The notes beneath the pieces were generated by a model, which was not told where the DNA came from, did no database searches, and saw only the letters and a program-made list of their open reading frames with translations. Shown piece after piece: positions 42,723-51,539 of a stretch of 64,000 bases of DNA. The position numbers and the translations under genes were made by a program. Positions within the stretch are counted from its first letter, which is position 1, and each line of letters begins with the position of its first letter. The DNA comes from Massilia mucilaginosa (GTDB lineage Bacteria > Pseudomonadota > Gammaproteobacteria > Burkholderiales > Burkholderiaceae_D): the NCBI RefSeq assembly GCF_011682145.1, contig NZ_WHJH01000009.1, forward strand, positions 91,454 through 155,453, given 5' to 3'.

Positions 42723-42739
42723 CCCCGCCTCCGATTCTG

Positions 42740-42810
42740 GATTATCCCAAATGGCGCAACATTGCATTGCGATTATTCGCCTTTTTTGCGGATACCGCAA
42801 CGTATAGACT
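42740..42810 (+). promoter_or_regulatory. Shared promoter box 1
   Basis: This stretch upstream of the first small secreted gene and box 2 (43160-43230) share GATTAT-CC-AA, TGCATTGCG, ATTCG and TTTTT blocks in the same order and spacing. LysR-type control is inferred. Confidence 0.65.
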
Positions 42811-42897
42811 GCTTCACATGGACGAGCAAACGCAAACAAGCAACTCGTCAGCGCCGCCAGCCACCAGCGACGTCCACTCAATTACTGGAGAAACACC

Positions 42898-43155
42898 ATG
42901 AAATCATCATCCTTCATTGCTGCTGTTGCCGTCGTTGTTGCGTCCTTCGCTGGTTCGGCTGTCGCCGCCGATGCCACCGTGGCCAATGCCAGCGTCAGCG
43001 CGGCGGCCAGCAGCATCACCGCCACCCGCCTGAACGTGCCGGAACTGGCCGTGGCATCAACCCGCACCCGCGCCGACGTACGCGCCGAAGCGCTGGCCGC
43101 AGCCAAGAATGCCAGGCCAACCCTGAGCACCCAGCTCGACCTGACCGCGAACTAA
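42898..43155 (+). CDS. Small secreted protein, tandem copy 1
   Basis: An 85-aa protein with a signal peptide (MKSSSFIAAVAVVVASFAGSAVA) and an Ala-rich mature part ending TRTRADVRAEALAAAKNARPT. The R-A-D-V-R-A-E-A stretch resembles the DUF4148-like small exported proteins of Burkholderiales. CTGGAGAAACACC precedes it, the same leader as copy 2. Function unknown. Confidence 0.8.
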   Translation: MKSSSFIAAVAVVVASFAGSAVAADATVANASVSAAASSITATRLNVPELAVASTRTRADVRAEALAAAKNARPTLSTQLDLTAN

Positions 43156-43159
43156 GATT

Positions 43160-43230
43160 GATTATTCCGAATTTAGCAATTGTGCATTGCGTCATTCGGT
43201 CTTTTTCGAATCAATCAGTCGGACTACACT
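43160..43230 (+). promoter_or_regulatory. Shared promoter box 2
   Basis: Starts GATTATTCCGAAT and contains TGTGCATTGCG, CATTCGG and CTTTTT in the order of box 1; precedes the second small gene by about 70 bp. Confidence 0.65.
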
Positions 43231-43302
43231 GACCTTAATCAAAGAGCACCGCTCTTGCCGCCGCAGACAAATGCGACGTTGACTTAATACTGGAGAAATA
43301 TT

Positions 43303-43548
43303 ATGAAAGCATCGACATTGTTTACCGCCGTAGCAGCCCTGGTCCTGAGTGGTTCGGCCTTCGCCGCCGACGCCCCTGCCGCCAGCACCGCTGTTTCCGC
43401 TGCCGCCGCATCGAGCCTGAGCGTGCCAGCAGTCACCATCAGCCAGTCGACCAGCCGCAACCGCGCCGACGTGAGCGCCGAAGCTGTTGAATTCGTCAAG
43501 AACTACAAGACCGCGTTCGCCGTCCAGCTGGAACAGTACAAGAACTAA
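43303..43548 (+). CDS. Small secreted protein, tandem copy 2
   Basis: An 81-aa paralogue of the gene 148 bp upstream: signal peptide ending SAFA, an Ala/Ser-rich region and TSRNRADVSAEAVEFVKNYKT, matching R-T-R-A-D-V-R-A-E-A of copy 1. It has an identical ribosome-site leader (ACTGGAGAAA). The duplication covers gene and promoter. Confidence 0.8.
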   Translation: MKASTLFTAVAALVLSGSAFAADAPAASTAVSAAAASSLSVPAVTISQSTSRNRADVSAEAVEFVKNYKTAFAVQLEQYKN

Positions 43549-43628
43549 GCAAGCAAGAAGCAAGCACTAAAGCGCAGCGGCCAGCCCCCGGCCGCACGCG
43601 CGCAGCACCCTCGCAGCACAGTTCAAAC

Positions 43629-43659
43629 CGGAAAACCCGACGCCCCCTCGGGTTTTCCG
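43629..43659 (+). terminator. Terminator-like hairpin
   Basis: Perfect 12-bp stem CGGAAAACCCGA/TCGGGTTTTCCG with a 7-nt loop, 80 bp after copy 2. Confidence 0.75.
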
Positions 43660-43802
43660 ACCTCCTCCTCCCCTCCTTCCGACACCGCATCCCGACCGTT
43701 CAAACCTTTGAATTGTCGATCCATCGGTTTGTGCTCGTGTGCGCGCGTCCGTGGCCGTATTGTTGATGCTCCGTACTCAACGCCGCCCAGCGGCCACATG
43801 CC

Positions 43803-44705
43803 ATGACCACCTTATTCAAGCAAGCTACTTTCGCCACCCTCCTCTGCGCCGCAGCGGCCGCCAGCGCCCAGGACACGTCCGACGTGCGCAAGGTCGCGCC
43901 CTTCCACGCGATCGAAGTGTCCGGTCCTTATACAGTTGAGATCCAGGGCCAGGGCACGCAAGCGCTCGAACTGTCGGGTCCGCGCAAGGAACTCGACCGC
44001 ATCGACACCGTCGTCCAGGGCGACACCCTGATCGTGCGCCCGCGCTCCACCAGCGGCATCAACATCAGCTTCAACAACAAGGAGCGCATCATCGTCAGGA
44101 TCACCGCGCCAGGCCTGCGCAGCCTGTCCAAGTCCGGCAGCGGCGACGTCTCGGCGCGCAATGTCGAGAGCGCGCAATTCGCACTGAACGTGAGCGGCTC
44201 CGGCGATGTGGAGATGTTCCAACTCAAGACCGACAAGCTGAGTCTGACCATGAAAGGCTCGGGCGACGTCGACCTGGGCGGCAACGCCGGCGTGTTGCAG
44301 GCCAGCGTCGAGGGCTCGGGCGACTTCGACGCCTGCAACCTGGGCGTCAAGCGCACCAGCGCCATGCTGCGCGGATCGGGCGAAATCTGCGTCCCCGGCG
44401 GCAGCGAGGAATTCTCGGGCGAGCTGCACGGTTCGGGCGAGCTGACGGTCAAGCAACTGCAGGCCGACAAGGCACGCCTGGTGGTGACCGGTTCCGGCGA
44501 AATCGACATCGACGGCAGCGTCGGCACCCTCACCGCCGACCTGAACGGTTCAGGCAGCATCGACGCCGAAAACCTGGTGGCGCAACAGGCCAATGTGTCC
44601 GTGCGCGGCTCGGGCAATGTGGAAGTGCGCGTCAAACAAGCCGGCAATGGCGCCGCGCAGCTGATGCGCTATGACCGCAAGGGCGCAAAAGCGACACGCG
44701 GCTGA
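43803..44705 (+). CDS. DUF2807 GSG-repeat exported protein
   Basis: A 300-aa exported protein with signal peptide (to SAQD) and a head-GIN/DUF2807 domain. The chain repeats GSGDV / GSGDF / GSGEI / GSGEL / GSGSI / GSGNV about every 20 residues from residue 112 to 285, predicting a right-handed beta-helix or auto-transporter-adhesin-like head. Two Cys (DACNLG, GEICVPG) may form a disulfide. Family role unknown, often surface or envelope stress-linked. The nearby weak ribosome site leaves the ATG as the best start. Confidence 0.9.
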   Translation: MTTLFKQATFATLLCAAAAASAQDTSDVRKVAPFHAIEVSGPYTVEIQGQGTQALELSGPRKELDRIDTVVQGDTLIVRPRSTSGINISFNNKERIIVRITAPGLRSLSKSGSGDVSARNVESAQFALNVSGSGDVEMFQLKTDKLSLTMKGSGDVDLGGNAGVLQASVEGSGDFDACNLGVKRTSAMLRGSGEICVPGGSEEFSGELHGSGELTVKQLQADKARLVVTGSGEIDIDGSVGTLTADLNGSGSIDAENLVAQQANVSVRGSGNVEVRVKQAGNGAAQLMRYDRKGAKATRG

Positions 44706-44801
44706 CGGTACAGCCCGTAACACCCTGCGCACCTTAAGCCACATCGAAGCGAACGCGTTAACGCAAGCCCCCGGGAAGTCCGAGCGGGATACAATTGGCG
44801 C

Positions 44802-45389
44802 ATGTTAAAAACAACCGTGCGCTCTGCCGCCCTCCTGATTCTCACAAGCGCCGGTAACGCAGCGCTTGGCTCGGAAACCGGCACAATCCAGGCCGATCCC
44901 GATACGGCTTTCCTCCAGTTCGTTGACGCCACGCGGTTCTTAGCAAATTACAAGGAAATGGCGGCAGTATCGGCGCGCGTTTTCGGCGCGCGCGCGCAAG
45001 GCAGCGACAGCCAATACGCAGCATTCATGGCTAAAGTCGCTGTCGCTGACCTGAGCGATATGCGCGGCTGCATGGGCCGGGCCTATGCCAGCGGGTCGAT
45101 GACGTCATCGGACGCAGTGAACCTTGTTCAAATATTCACCTCACCCGTTGGAAAAAAGGTGATCGACATATCGAAAACAATGGTGATCGACAGTCTCGAG
45201 AAAGGCACGCCTGCGCCTGCGGATTGGTCGTCAATCACCCCTGCCGAGCGCGCGGAGGTCGTGTCTATTTATCAAAATCCCGCCTTCCAGCGCTATGGTG
45301 CGCATGTTTCCACTCCGGCTTTCCAGCTGGCGATAAAAACGTGCCTGAAATCGTCCAAGGTGGCACGAGAGAACGGCCTGGAACTCTGA
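44802..45389 (+). CDS. Hypothetical exported helical protein
   Basis: A 195-aa protein with signal peptide (ending NAALG) and a helical mature region. The segment LVQIFTSPVGKKVIDISKTMV resembles the F-x-S-P-x-G-K motif of DUF2059 proteins, and two Cys (RGCMGRA, IKTCLKS) are far apart. Lower GC in parts than the neighbours. No operon partner. Family placement is tentative. Confidence 0.7.
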   Translation: MLKTTVRSAALLILTSAGNAALGSETGTIQADPDTAFLQFVDATRFLANYKEMAAVSARVFGARAQGSDSQYAAFMAKVAVADLSDMRGCMGRAYASGSMTSSDAVNLVQIFTSPVGKKVIDISKTMVIDSLEKGTPAPADWSSITPAERAEVVSIYQNPAFQRYGAHVSTPAFQLAIKTCLKSSKVARENGLEL

Positions 45390-45564
45390 AGCGATCGCTC
45401 GCCCCACCACGCCGCTACCCGCCCGGGGCGCCGGAGCCCCTCCTCCTTGCATACCAAATTGGCACTAAACCAGAGCCAGCGCAATACCATTTCCGTTACT
45501 TTAAAAATCGTTTAAAAACAATCAGTTAAACGGATAATGGCGATCCGTGACAGCATGCCAATTC

Positions 45565-45622
45565 GGTATTCTATAATACCACTTAAATACCTGTTGACAA
45601 GGTGGTTTGTCGATCATATAGT
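45565..45622 (+). promoter_or_regulatory. nag operon operator and promoter
   Basis: GGTATT-CTAT-AATACC dyad (45565-45580) and a second AATACC (45586-45591) 11 bp from the first sit just before a near-ideal promoter TTGACA (45594-45599), 17 bp, TATAGT (45617-45622). The same 11-bp-phased half-sites occur at 61668 and 61795. Confidence 0.82.
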
Positions 45623-45663
45623 GCCCACACCTTCCCCACTTCAGAACCCGGACAACAGCAAAC

Positions 45664-46536
45664 ATGATCGAATATCTCATCGGCGTCGATGGCGGTGGAA
45701 CCGGTACCAGAGTGCGCCTGGCGCGTGCCGACGGCAGCGAACTGGCGCAAGGCCAGGGCGGCCCGTCCGGCCTCTCGCTCGGCATTGCGCAGGCGTGGAA
45801 CGCGGTCGCCGACGCGATCGCCTCGGGCTTCGGCGCGGCCGCCATGGCGCAGCCGGCCAACACCGCCATCGCCATCGGACTGGGACTGGCGGGCGTGCAC
45901 AATCCGCTGTGGGCCGAACAATTCATCGCCGCCGATCCCGGCTTCGGCGCCCTGCGTTTAGATAACGACGGCTACACCACCCTGATCGGCGCGCACGGCG
46001 GCAAACCGGGCACCATCGTCGCCATCGGCACCGGCAGCGTGGGCCAGGCCATCCTGGCCGACGGCAGCTGTCGCGAAGTGGGCGGCTGGGGTTTTCCGAC
46101 CGGTGACGAAGCCGGCGGCGGCTGGATGGGCCTGCGCGCCATCGCCCATATCGAAAAAGTCATTGACGGCCGCGCGCCGCACAGCGCCTTTGCGCAAGCG
46201 GTGATCGACGCCTGCGGCGGCGAACGCAATGCCATCCAGGTATGGATCGGCGGCGCCACCCAGACCGTGTTCGCCTCGCTGGCGCCGCTGGTGGTGGCGC
46301 ACGCCGAATCGAACGACACCGCGCGCGCCATCCTGGCCGACGCCGGACGCGAAGTGGCCTTGATGGCGCACGCGCTCGACCCGACCGGCCAACTGCCGCT
46401 GGCCCTGTGCGGCGGCCTTGGCGCGCCGCTGCGCGCCTACCTGCCGCCAGACCTGCTGGCACGCAGCGTCGCTCCGCTGGGCGACTCCGCCAGCGGCGCG
46501 CTGCGCATGATCGAACTCCACGTGAGAGGACACTAA
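45664..46536 (+). CDS. N-acetylglucosamine kinase (BadF/NagK-like)
   Basis: A 290-aa ASKHA-fold sugar kinase of the BadF/BcrA family. The first phosphate loop is GVDGGGTGTRVRLA; the second nucleotide loop lies in AIGTGSVGQA and the adenosine loop in LALCGGLGAPLR. In this operon (nagA, nagB) it should phosphorylate cytosolic GlcNAc to GlcNAc-6-phosphate. It is the first gene, 42 bp after the promoter -10. Confidence 0.9.
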   Translation: MIEYLIGVDGGGTGTRVRLARADGSELAQGQGGPSGLSLGIAQAWNAVADAIASGFGAAAMAQPANTAIAIGLGLAGVHNPLWAEQFIAADPGFGALRLDNDGYTTLIGAHGGKPGTIVAIGTGSVGQAILADGSCREVGGWGFPTGDEAGGGWMGLRAIAHIEKVIDGRAPHSAFAQAVIDACGGERNAIQVWIGGATQTVFASLAPLVVAHAESNDTARAILADAGREVALMAHALDPTGQLPLALCGGLGAPLRAYLPPDLLARSVAPLGDSASGALRMIELHVRGH

Positions 46537-46538
46537 CC

Positions 46539-47273
46539 ATGCTTGCGCAGCTTAGCGATTTCAAGCCCGACGCCGACAGCGTCACCCCGCTCTACATGCA
46601 GCTGGCGAACAAGCTATCGGCCGGCATCACCAGCGGCGACTGGCGCGCCAACGAAGCGCTGCCGTCCGAGCGCATGCTCTCGGACATGCTCGACATCTCG
46701 CGCGTGACCGCGCGCAAAGCCATCGACATGCTGTGCGAGCGCGGCATGCTGACGCGCCGGCGCGGTTCCGGCACCTATATCACGCCCAAGCTGGAACAGC
46801 CGCTCTCGCGCCTGACCAGTTTTTCGGAAGAACTGAGCCAGCGCGGCTTTACCGCCGGCTCGCGCTGGCTGGAACGCGAAATCGGCGTGGCCGCGCCGCT
46901 CGAACTGCTCTCGCTCGGGCTCTCGCCCAACATGCCGGTGGCGCGCCTGCGCCGCCTGCGTACCGCCGACGATGTGGTGATGGCGATCGAAACGACCACC
47001 ATCCCGGCGATCCACATGCCCGACCCGCACGGCGTGACCGATTCGCTGTACGGCTACCTTGAGGCACGCGGCGCGATTCCGATGCGCGCACTGCAGCATA
47101 TCCGCGCCGTCAACGCCAATGCGGAGCAGGCGCGCCTGGCCGGCCTGGCGCCGGGAGCGGCGATGCTGCACATTACCCGAGTAAGTTACCTGGACAGCGG
47201 TGCGGCGGTGGAACTGACCCACTCGTTCTGCCGCAGCGATTATTATGAATTTGTAGCGGAGTCGCGCCGATGA
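46539..47273 (+). CDS. GntR/HutC regulator of the nag operon
   Basis: A 244-aa regulator: N-terminal winged helix (PLYMQLANKLSAGITSGDWRANEALPSERMLSDML, then SRVTARKAIDMLCERGML) and a C-terminal UTRA effector domain with the SRLTSFSEELSQRGF linker that marks NagR/DasR-like proteins, which sense GlcNAc-6-P or GlcN-6-P. The start at 46539 is 2 bp after nagK. It ends within the nagA start (ATGA overlap), so regulator and enzymes are coupled. A paralogue is at 61920. Confidence 0.93.
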   Translation: MLAQLSDFKPDADSVTPLYMQLANKLSAGITSGDWRANEALPSERMLSDMLDISRVTARKAIDMLCERGMLTRRRGSGTYITPKLEQPLSRLTSFSEELSQRGFTAGSRWLEREIGVAAPLELLSLGLSPNMPVARLRRLRTADDVVMAIETTTIPAIHMPDPHGVTDSLYGYLEARGAIPMRALQHIRAVNANAEQARLAGLAPGAAMLHITRVSYLDSGAAVELTHSFCRSDYYEFVAESRR

Positions 47274-48382
47274 ACGATGCAATCAAGGGCAATATCCTGA
47301 CCAGCAGCGGCTGGATCAACGGCGCGATCAGCTTCGGCGAACGCGTCACCACCATCAGCGGCGGCGCGGTCGATCCAGTGACGAACGGCGACGACTACGT
47401 CATCCCCGGCTTCATCGACCTTCACGTGCACGGCGGCGGCGGCAAGGACATCATGGAGGCCGGCGACGCGCCTCACATCATCGCCGCCATGCATGCCAGG
47501 CACGGCACCACCAGCCTGCTGGCCACCACCATGACGGCGCCGCCGCACGAAATCACGGCCGCGCTCAAATCCATCGGCGCGGCCTGCGGCGCCCGCCGGC
47601 CAGGCGCCGCGCGCGTCCTCGGCGTGCACCTGGAAGGCCCGTACATCAACTCCGGCAAGCTGGGAGCGCAGCCGAACTACGCGCGCGCCGCCACCCTGGC
47701 CGAAGTGCAGCAGCTCGGCACCCTGGCGCCGATGCGCCTGATTACCGTGGCGCCCGAAATCGCCGGCCACCTCAATTTAGTCAGGGAACTGAGTAACGCC
47801 GGCATCCGCGTGCAGATCGGGCACACGCTCGGATCGTACGAAGATGGCGTGGCGGCGCTGGAGCATGGCGCGGCCGGTTTCACGCACCTGTTCAACGCCA
47901 TGAGCGGCCTGCACCACCGCGAGCCGGGCATGGTCGGCGCGGCGCTGGCGCATGCCCAGTACGCCGAACTGATTCCCGACCTGCTGCACGTGCACCCGGG
48001 CGCCATCAAGGTGGCGCTGCGCGCGATCCCGCATCTGTACTGCGTCACCGATTCCACCGCCGCCACCGGCATGCCCGACGGCGACTACAAGCTTGGCCGC
48101 CACAGCGTGCAGAAATGCATGGGCGGCGTGCGCCTGCCCGACGGCACGCTGGCCGGCAGCACGCTGACCATGGACCAGGCGCTGCGCAACCTGGTCAGCC
48201 TGGGCCTGAGCCTGGAAGACGCCTCGCACCGCGTCTCCACCTATGCCGCCGACTACCTCGGCGAAACCGAACGCGGACGCCTGGCGCCGGGCGCCTTTGC
48301 CGACATGGTGGTGCTGGACCGCGATTTGAAAATCAAAGCTGTCTATATCGAAGGAGAAAAGTGTGACCTCACTGATGCTTAA
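47270..48382 (+). CDS. nagA: N-acetylglucosamine-6-phosphate deacetylase
   Basis: A 370-aa amidohydrolase that removes acetate from GlcNAc-6-P. The metal motif FIDLHVHGGGGKD, the second-metal Glu in HLEGPYIN, HTLGSYEDG, THLFNAMSGLHHREPG and catalytic Asp in CVTDSTAATGMPDG are all present. Length is standard. It overlaps the regulator by 4 bp and the nagB-II gene by 20 bp. Confidence 0.97.
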   Translation: MNDAIKGNILTSSGWINGAISFGERVTTISGGAVDPVTNGDDYVIPGFIDLHVHGGGGKDIMEAGDAPHIIAAMHARHGTTSLLATTMTAPPHEITAALKSIGAACGARRPGAARVLGVHLEGPYINSGKLGAQPNYARAATLAEVQQLGTLAPMRLITVAPEIAGHLNLVRELSNAGIRVQIGHTLGSYEDGVAALEHGAAGFTHLFNAMSGLHHREPGMVGAALAHAQYAELIPDLLHVHPGAIKVALRAIPHLYCVTDSTAATGMPDGDYKLGRHSVQKCMGGVRLPDGTLAGSTLTMDQALRNLVSLGLSLEDASHRVSTYAADYLGETERGRLAPGAFADMVVLDRDLKIKAVYIEGEKCDLTDA

Positions 48383-49385
48383 AGAAGCCCTGTCCGCCGC
48401 CGACTGCGTCGCCCTGCAGCTGGAAAACGACGTCGAACGCTACGCGGAACTGGGCCGCAAGCTGAGGACCACCACCTTCAATACCGCGCTGACGGTGGCG
48501 CGCGGCAGTTCCGACCATGCCGCCAACTACTGCGCCTACCTGATCATGGCGCGCATGGGACGCATCGTCGCGTCCCTGCCGATGTCGCTGGTGACCTTGT
48601 ACAAGTCGCCGCTGGTCACGCGCGACACGCTCACCATCGCCATCTCGCAATCGGGCCAGAGCCCGGACGTGGTCGAACCGATCCGCTACTTCCGCGACGG
48701 CGGCGCCACCACCATCGCGCTGGTCAACGATATCGATTCACCGCTGGCCAACGCCGCCGAATGGGCCATGCCGCTGCGCGCAGGTAAAGAACAGAGCGTG
48801 GCCGCCACCAAGAGCTTCATCACCAGCCTGGTGGCCGGTGCGCGCCTGGTGGCGCAGTGGCAGAACGACCCGGAACTGAGCGAAGGCCTGGCCGCCCTGC
48901 CCGAGGCATTGCGCCGCGCCACCGAGGTGGACTGGTCGCCGGCGCTCGAGGTGCTCACGCCGGCGCGCAACATCATGGTGGTCGGACGCGGCATCAGTTT
49001 TCCGATCGCGCTCGAATCGGCGCTCAAGTTCAAGGAAACCTCGGCCTTGCAGGCCGAAGCCTTCAGCGGCGCCGAAATCAAGCACGGTCCGATGGCGCTG
49101 ATCGAAGACGGCTATCCGCTGCTGATTTTCGCAACGCGCGGGCCAACCCAGGCCGGCCTGATCGCACTGGCGGCGGAAATGCGCACCCGTGGCGCGCGCG
49201 TGCTGCTGGCCGCGCCCGCAGACGTAGCGGAGCGCGACCTGACCCTGCCGACCGCCGCCACCCCGGACCTGGACCCGATCGTCGCCGTGCAAGCCTTCTA
49301 TGTGATGGCGGCGAACCTGTCGAAAGCGCGCGGCATGGACCCGGACCGTCCGCGCCACCTCAGCAAAGTCACCAAGACCAACTGA
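48363..49385 (+). CDS. SIS-domain glucosamine-6-phosphate deaminase (NagB-II type)
   Basis: A 340-aa protein with two SIS domains, as in GlmS C-terminal half and NagB-II. SIS1 has VARGSSDHAANYCAYLI and ISQSGQSPDVVEP; SIS2 has VVGRGISFPIALESALKFKETSALQAEAFSGAEIKHGP, the C-terminal signature of the sugar-phosphate site (quoted as one segment of motifs). It should convert GlcN-6-P to fructose-6-P and ammonia. The start is GTG at 48363 with AAGGAG four bases upstream, inside the end of nagA. Confidence 0.93.
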   Translation: MTSLMLKEALSAADCVALQLENDVERYAELGRKLRTTTFNTALTVARGSSDHAANYCAYLIMARMGRIVASLPMSLVTLYKSPLVTRDTLTIAISQSGQSPDVVEPIRYFRDGGATTIALVNDIDSPLANAAEWAMPLRAGKEQSVAATKSFITSLVAGARLVAQWQNDPELSEGLAALPEALRRATEVDWSPALEVLTPARNIMVVGRGISFPIALESALKFKETSALQAEAFSGAEIKHGPMALIEDGYPLLIFATRGPTQAGLIALAAEMRTRGARVLLAAPADVAERDLTLPTAATPDLDPIVAVQAFYVMAANLSKARGMDPDRPRHLSKVTKTN

Positions 49386-49401
49386 CCCTCCCCTGCCATC
49401 G

Positions 49402-50673
49402 ATGAAGATCAAGTTGAAGCTCAAGACGCTGCTGACGGCATTGATGGCACTGGGGCTGGCGGCTTCCGCCGCCGCCGCCGAAACCAGGATCGAATTCTGG
49501 ACCTTCAGCATGAAGCCCAAGTTCACGCCGTTTTTCGAGTCGGTGGCGCGCAATTACGAGGCGGCCAATCCGGGCGTGAAGATCGAGTGGATCGATTTTC
49601 CGTGGGACGTCATCCAGACCAAGCTGGTCACGCGCATCGTGGCCGGCACGCCGCCGGCGCTGGTCAACCTGAACGTGCCCTGGGCCGACGAATACGCGCG
49701 CGACGAACTGCTCACGCCCGTCGACGCCCTGCTCGGCGCATCCAGGGCAAGCTACATCCCCAGCACGCTGGAAGACCTGCGCTTCAAGGGCAAGACCTAC
49801 GGCTTCCCGATGTACAGCAATGTCGCCGTGATCGCCTACAACCAGGTCATTTTCAAGGATGCGGGCTTGACGCGCGGTCCGCAAAGCTTCGACGAACAGC
49901 TGGCGTTCGCGCGCCAGATCGCGGCGCGCACCGGCAAGGCCGGCATCGCACCGGCGCTGTCGAAGATCGATGGCCTGTTCATGTGGCAGGGCCTGGCCGT
50001 CATCAAGGATGGCAAGGCGGTATTCAATTCGGCGCAGCACGTGGCGCTGGTGCAAAAACTCGCGGCCACCTACAAGGCCGGCGGGCTGCTGAAAGAAAGC
50101 CTGTTCGCCGAAGATAACTTCCCCGCCGTGATCGACGCCTACAAGGGCGGGCGCCTCGGCATGCTGCTCGCGCCTCCGACCGCGCTCAAACGCATCCAGG
50201 GCGACGCAAAAGACATCTACGCCATCACGGGCGTAGCGCCGGCGCCGCTCGGCCCCACCGGCATCGCCGATGGCGGCTGGCTGATTCACTTTGCGATCCC
50301 CAAGGGCGTCGATGCAAAGCTGCTGCCCGCGGTCGGCAAGTTCGCGCTGTACCTGACCAGCGACGCCAACCAGCTCGCCTTTGCCAGGCAGGCCAGCGTA
50401 TTTCCCACCACCGTCAAGGCGGCCGCCGATCCGTATTTTCTGGCGCTGCCAGCCAACGCCGGCGCAGCCGAAAAGGCCGTGGAAGCGGGCGCGCGTTCGA
50501 TGGCGCATTCGCACACCCTGTACGTGGCCGGCATCGACGATTACGACGAACTGCGCCGCTCGCTGGTCAAGGCGGTCGAAGCCGGCGTCACCGGCAAGCA
50601 GGACGTGCAACAAGCGCTCGACCAGGCGGTCGCGATCTGGAACAAGAAGCTGTCCAAACAGAGGCTGCATTGA
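49402..50673 (+). CDS. Sugar ABC transporter substrate-binding protein
   Basis: A 423-aa periplasmic binding protein, signal peptide ending ASAAAAE. RIEFWTFSMKPKFTPFFESV opens the mature domain, and the family 1 solute-binding segments AGTPPALVNLNVPW and YGFPMYSNVAVIAYN follow. Context with nagKAB suggests GlcNAc, chitobiose or a muropeptide sugar as ligand. Its stop overlaps the permease start by 1 bp. Confidence 0.93.
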   Translation: MKIKLKLKTLLTALMALGLAASAAAAETRIEFWTFSMKPKFTPFFESVARNYEAANPGVKIEWIDFPWDVIQTKLVTRIVAGTPPALVNLNVPWADEYARDELLTPVDALLGASRASYIPSTLEDLRFKGKTYGFPMYSNVAVIAYNQVIFKDAGLTRGPQSFDEQLAFARQIAARTGKAGIAPALSKIDGLFMWQGLAVIKDGKAVFNSAQHVALVQKLAATYKAGGLLKESLFAEDNFPAVIDAYKGGRLGMLLAPPTALKRIQGDAKDIYAITGVAPAPLGPTGIADGGWLIHFAIPKGVDAKLLPAVGKFALYLTSDANQLAFARQASVFPTTVKAAADPYFLALPANAGAAEKAVEAGARSMAHSHTLYVAGIDDYDELRRSLVKAVEAGVTGKQDVQQALDQAVAIWNKKLSKQRLH

Positions 50674-51539
50674 TGAAGACACGGCGCCACACCTTGCAGG
50701 CATGGATGTTCCTGGCACCGGCCCTGGTGCTGCTGGCGGTGTTTTCGTTCTGGCCGGTGGCTTACGGCTCCTTCCTCGCGTTCACCGACTACTCGCTGAT
50801 CCGGCCAACCTCGTTCGTCGGACTGGATAATTTTCGCTACATCTTCGATAACGAGATGTTCGTCACGGGCCTGAAAAATTCGCTGCTGTTCCTGGTGATG
50901 GTGCCGTTCGTGCAGATCGGCGCGGTGGCGCTGGCGGTGCTGGTCAATAACCAGTTGCCCGGCATCCGCTGGTTCCGCGCCGCCTTCTACGTGCCGGTGG
51001 TGACCACGGTGTCGGTGGTGGGCATCATGTGGGGCTTCATGTTCCACGAACAGGGCACGCTCAATTACGTCTTCATGCAGCTGCGCCTCGCCAATGCGCC
51101 AATCGGCTGGCTGACCGACGACACCCTGGCCCTGTTCGCGGTCATGTTCGTCACGCTCTGGCGCGGGCTTGGCTGGTACATGGTGATGTACCTGGCGGCG
51201 CTGCAATCGATCCCGTCCGACATGCAGGAAGCGGCCATGCTCGATGGCGCCAACCGCTGGCAGCAGTTCTGGAAGATCACCGTGCCGATGCTCAGGCCCA
51301 CGATTGCCGTCTGCACCATCCTGTCGGTGCTGGCCGCGCTCAAGGCCTACCAGGAAGTCGATGTACTGACCCAGGGCGGGCCGATGAATTCGACCTTTAC
51401 CGCCCTGTACTACGCTTACGACCAGGGCCTCAAGCACCTCAAGCTGCCGCGCGCACTGGCCGCCAGCCTGGTGGTGTCGAGCATCTGCATCGGCATCGCG
51501 CTGGTGTGCCTGCGCTACCTCAAGCCGAAGCACCGCTGA
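50673..51539 (+). CDS. Sugar ABC permease 1
   Basis: A 288-aa MalF-type inner-membrane permease with six predicted helices. The EAA loop is MQEAAMLDGANRWQQFWKITVPMLRP, placed after the fourth helix. ATG 50673 overlaps the binding-protein stop (ATGA). Pairs with permease 2. Confidence 0.94.
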   Translation: MKTRRHTLQAWMFLAPALVLLAVFSFWPVAYGSFLAFTDYSLIRPTSFVGLDNFRYIFDNEMFVTGLKNSLLFLVMVPFVQIGAVALAVLVNNQLPGIRWFRAAFYVPVVTTVSVVGIMWGFMFHEQGTLNYVFMQLRLANAPIGWLTDDTLALFAVMFVTLWRGLGWYMVMYLAALQSIPSDMQEAAMLDGANRWQQFWKITVPMLRPTIAVCTILSVLAALKAYQEVDVLTQGGPMNSTFTALYYAYDQGLKHLKLPRALAASLVVSSICIGIALVCLRYLKPKHR

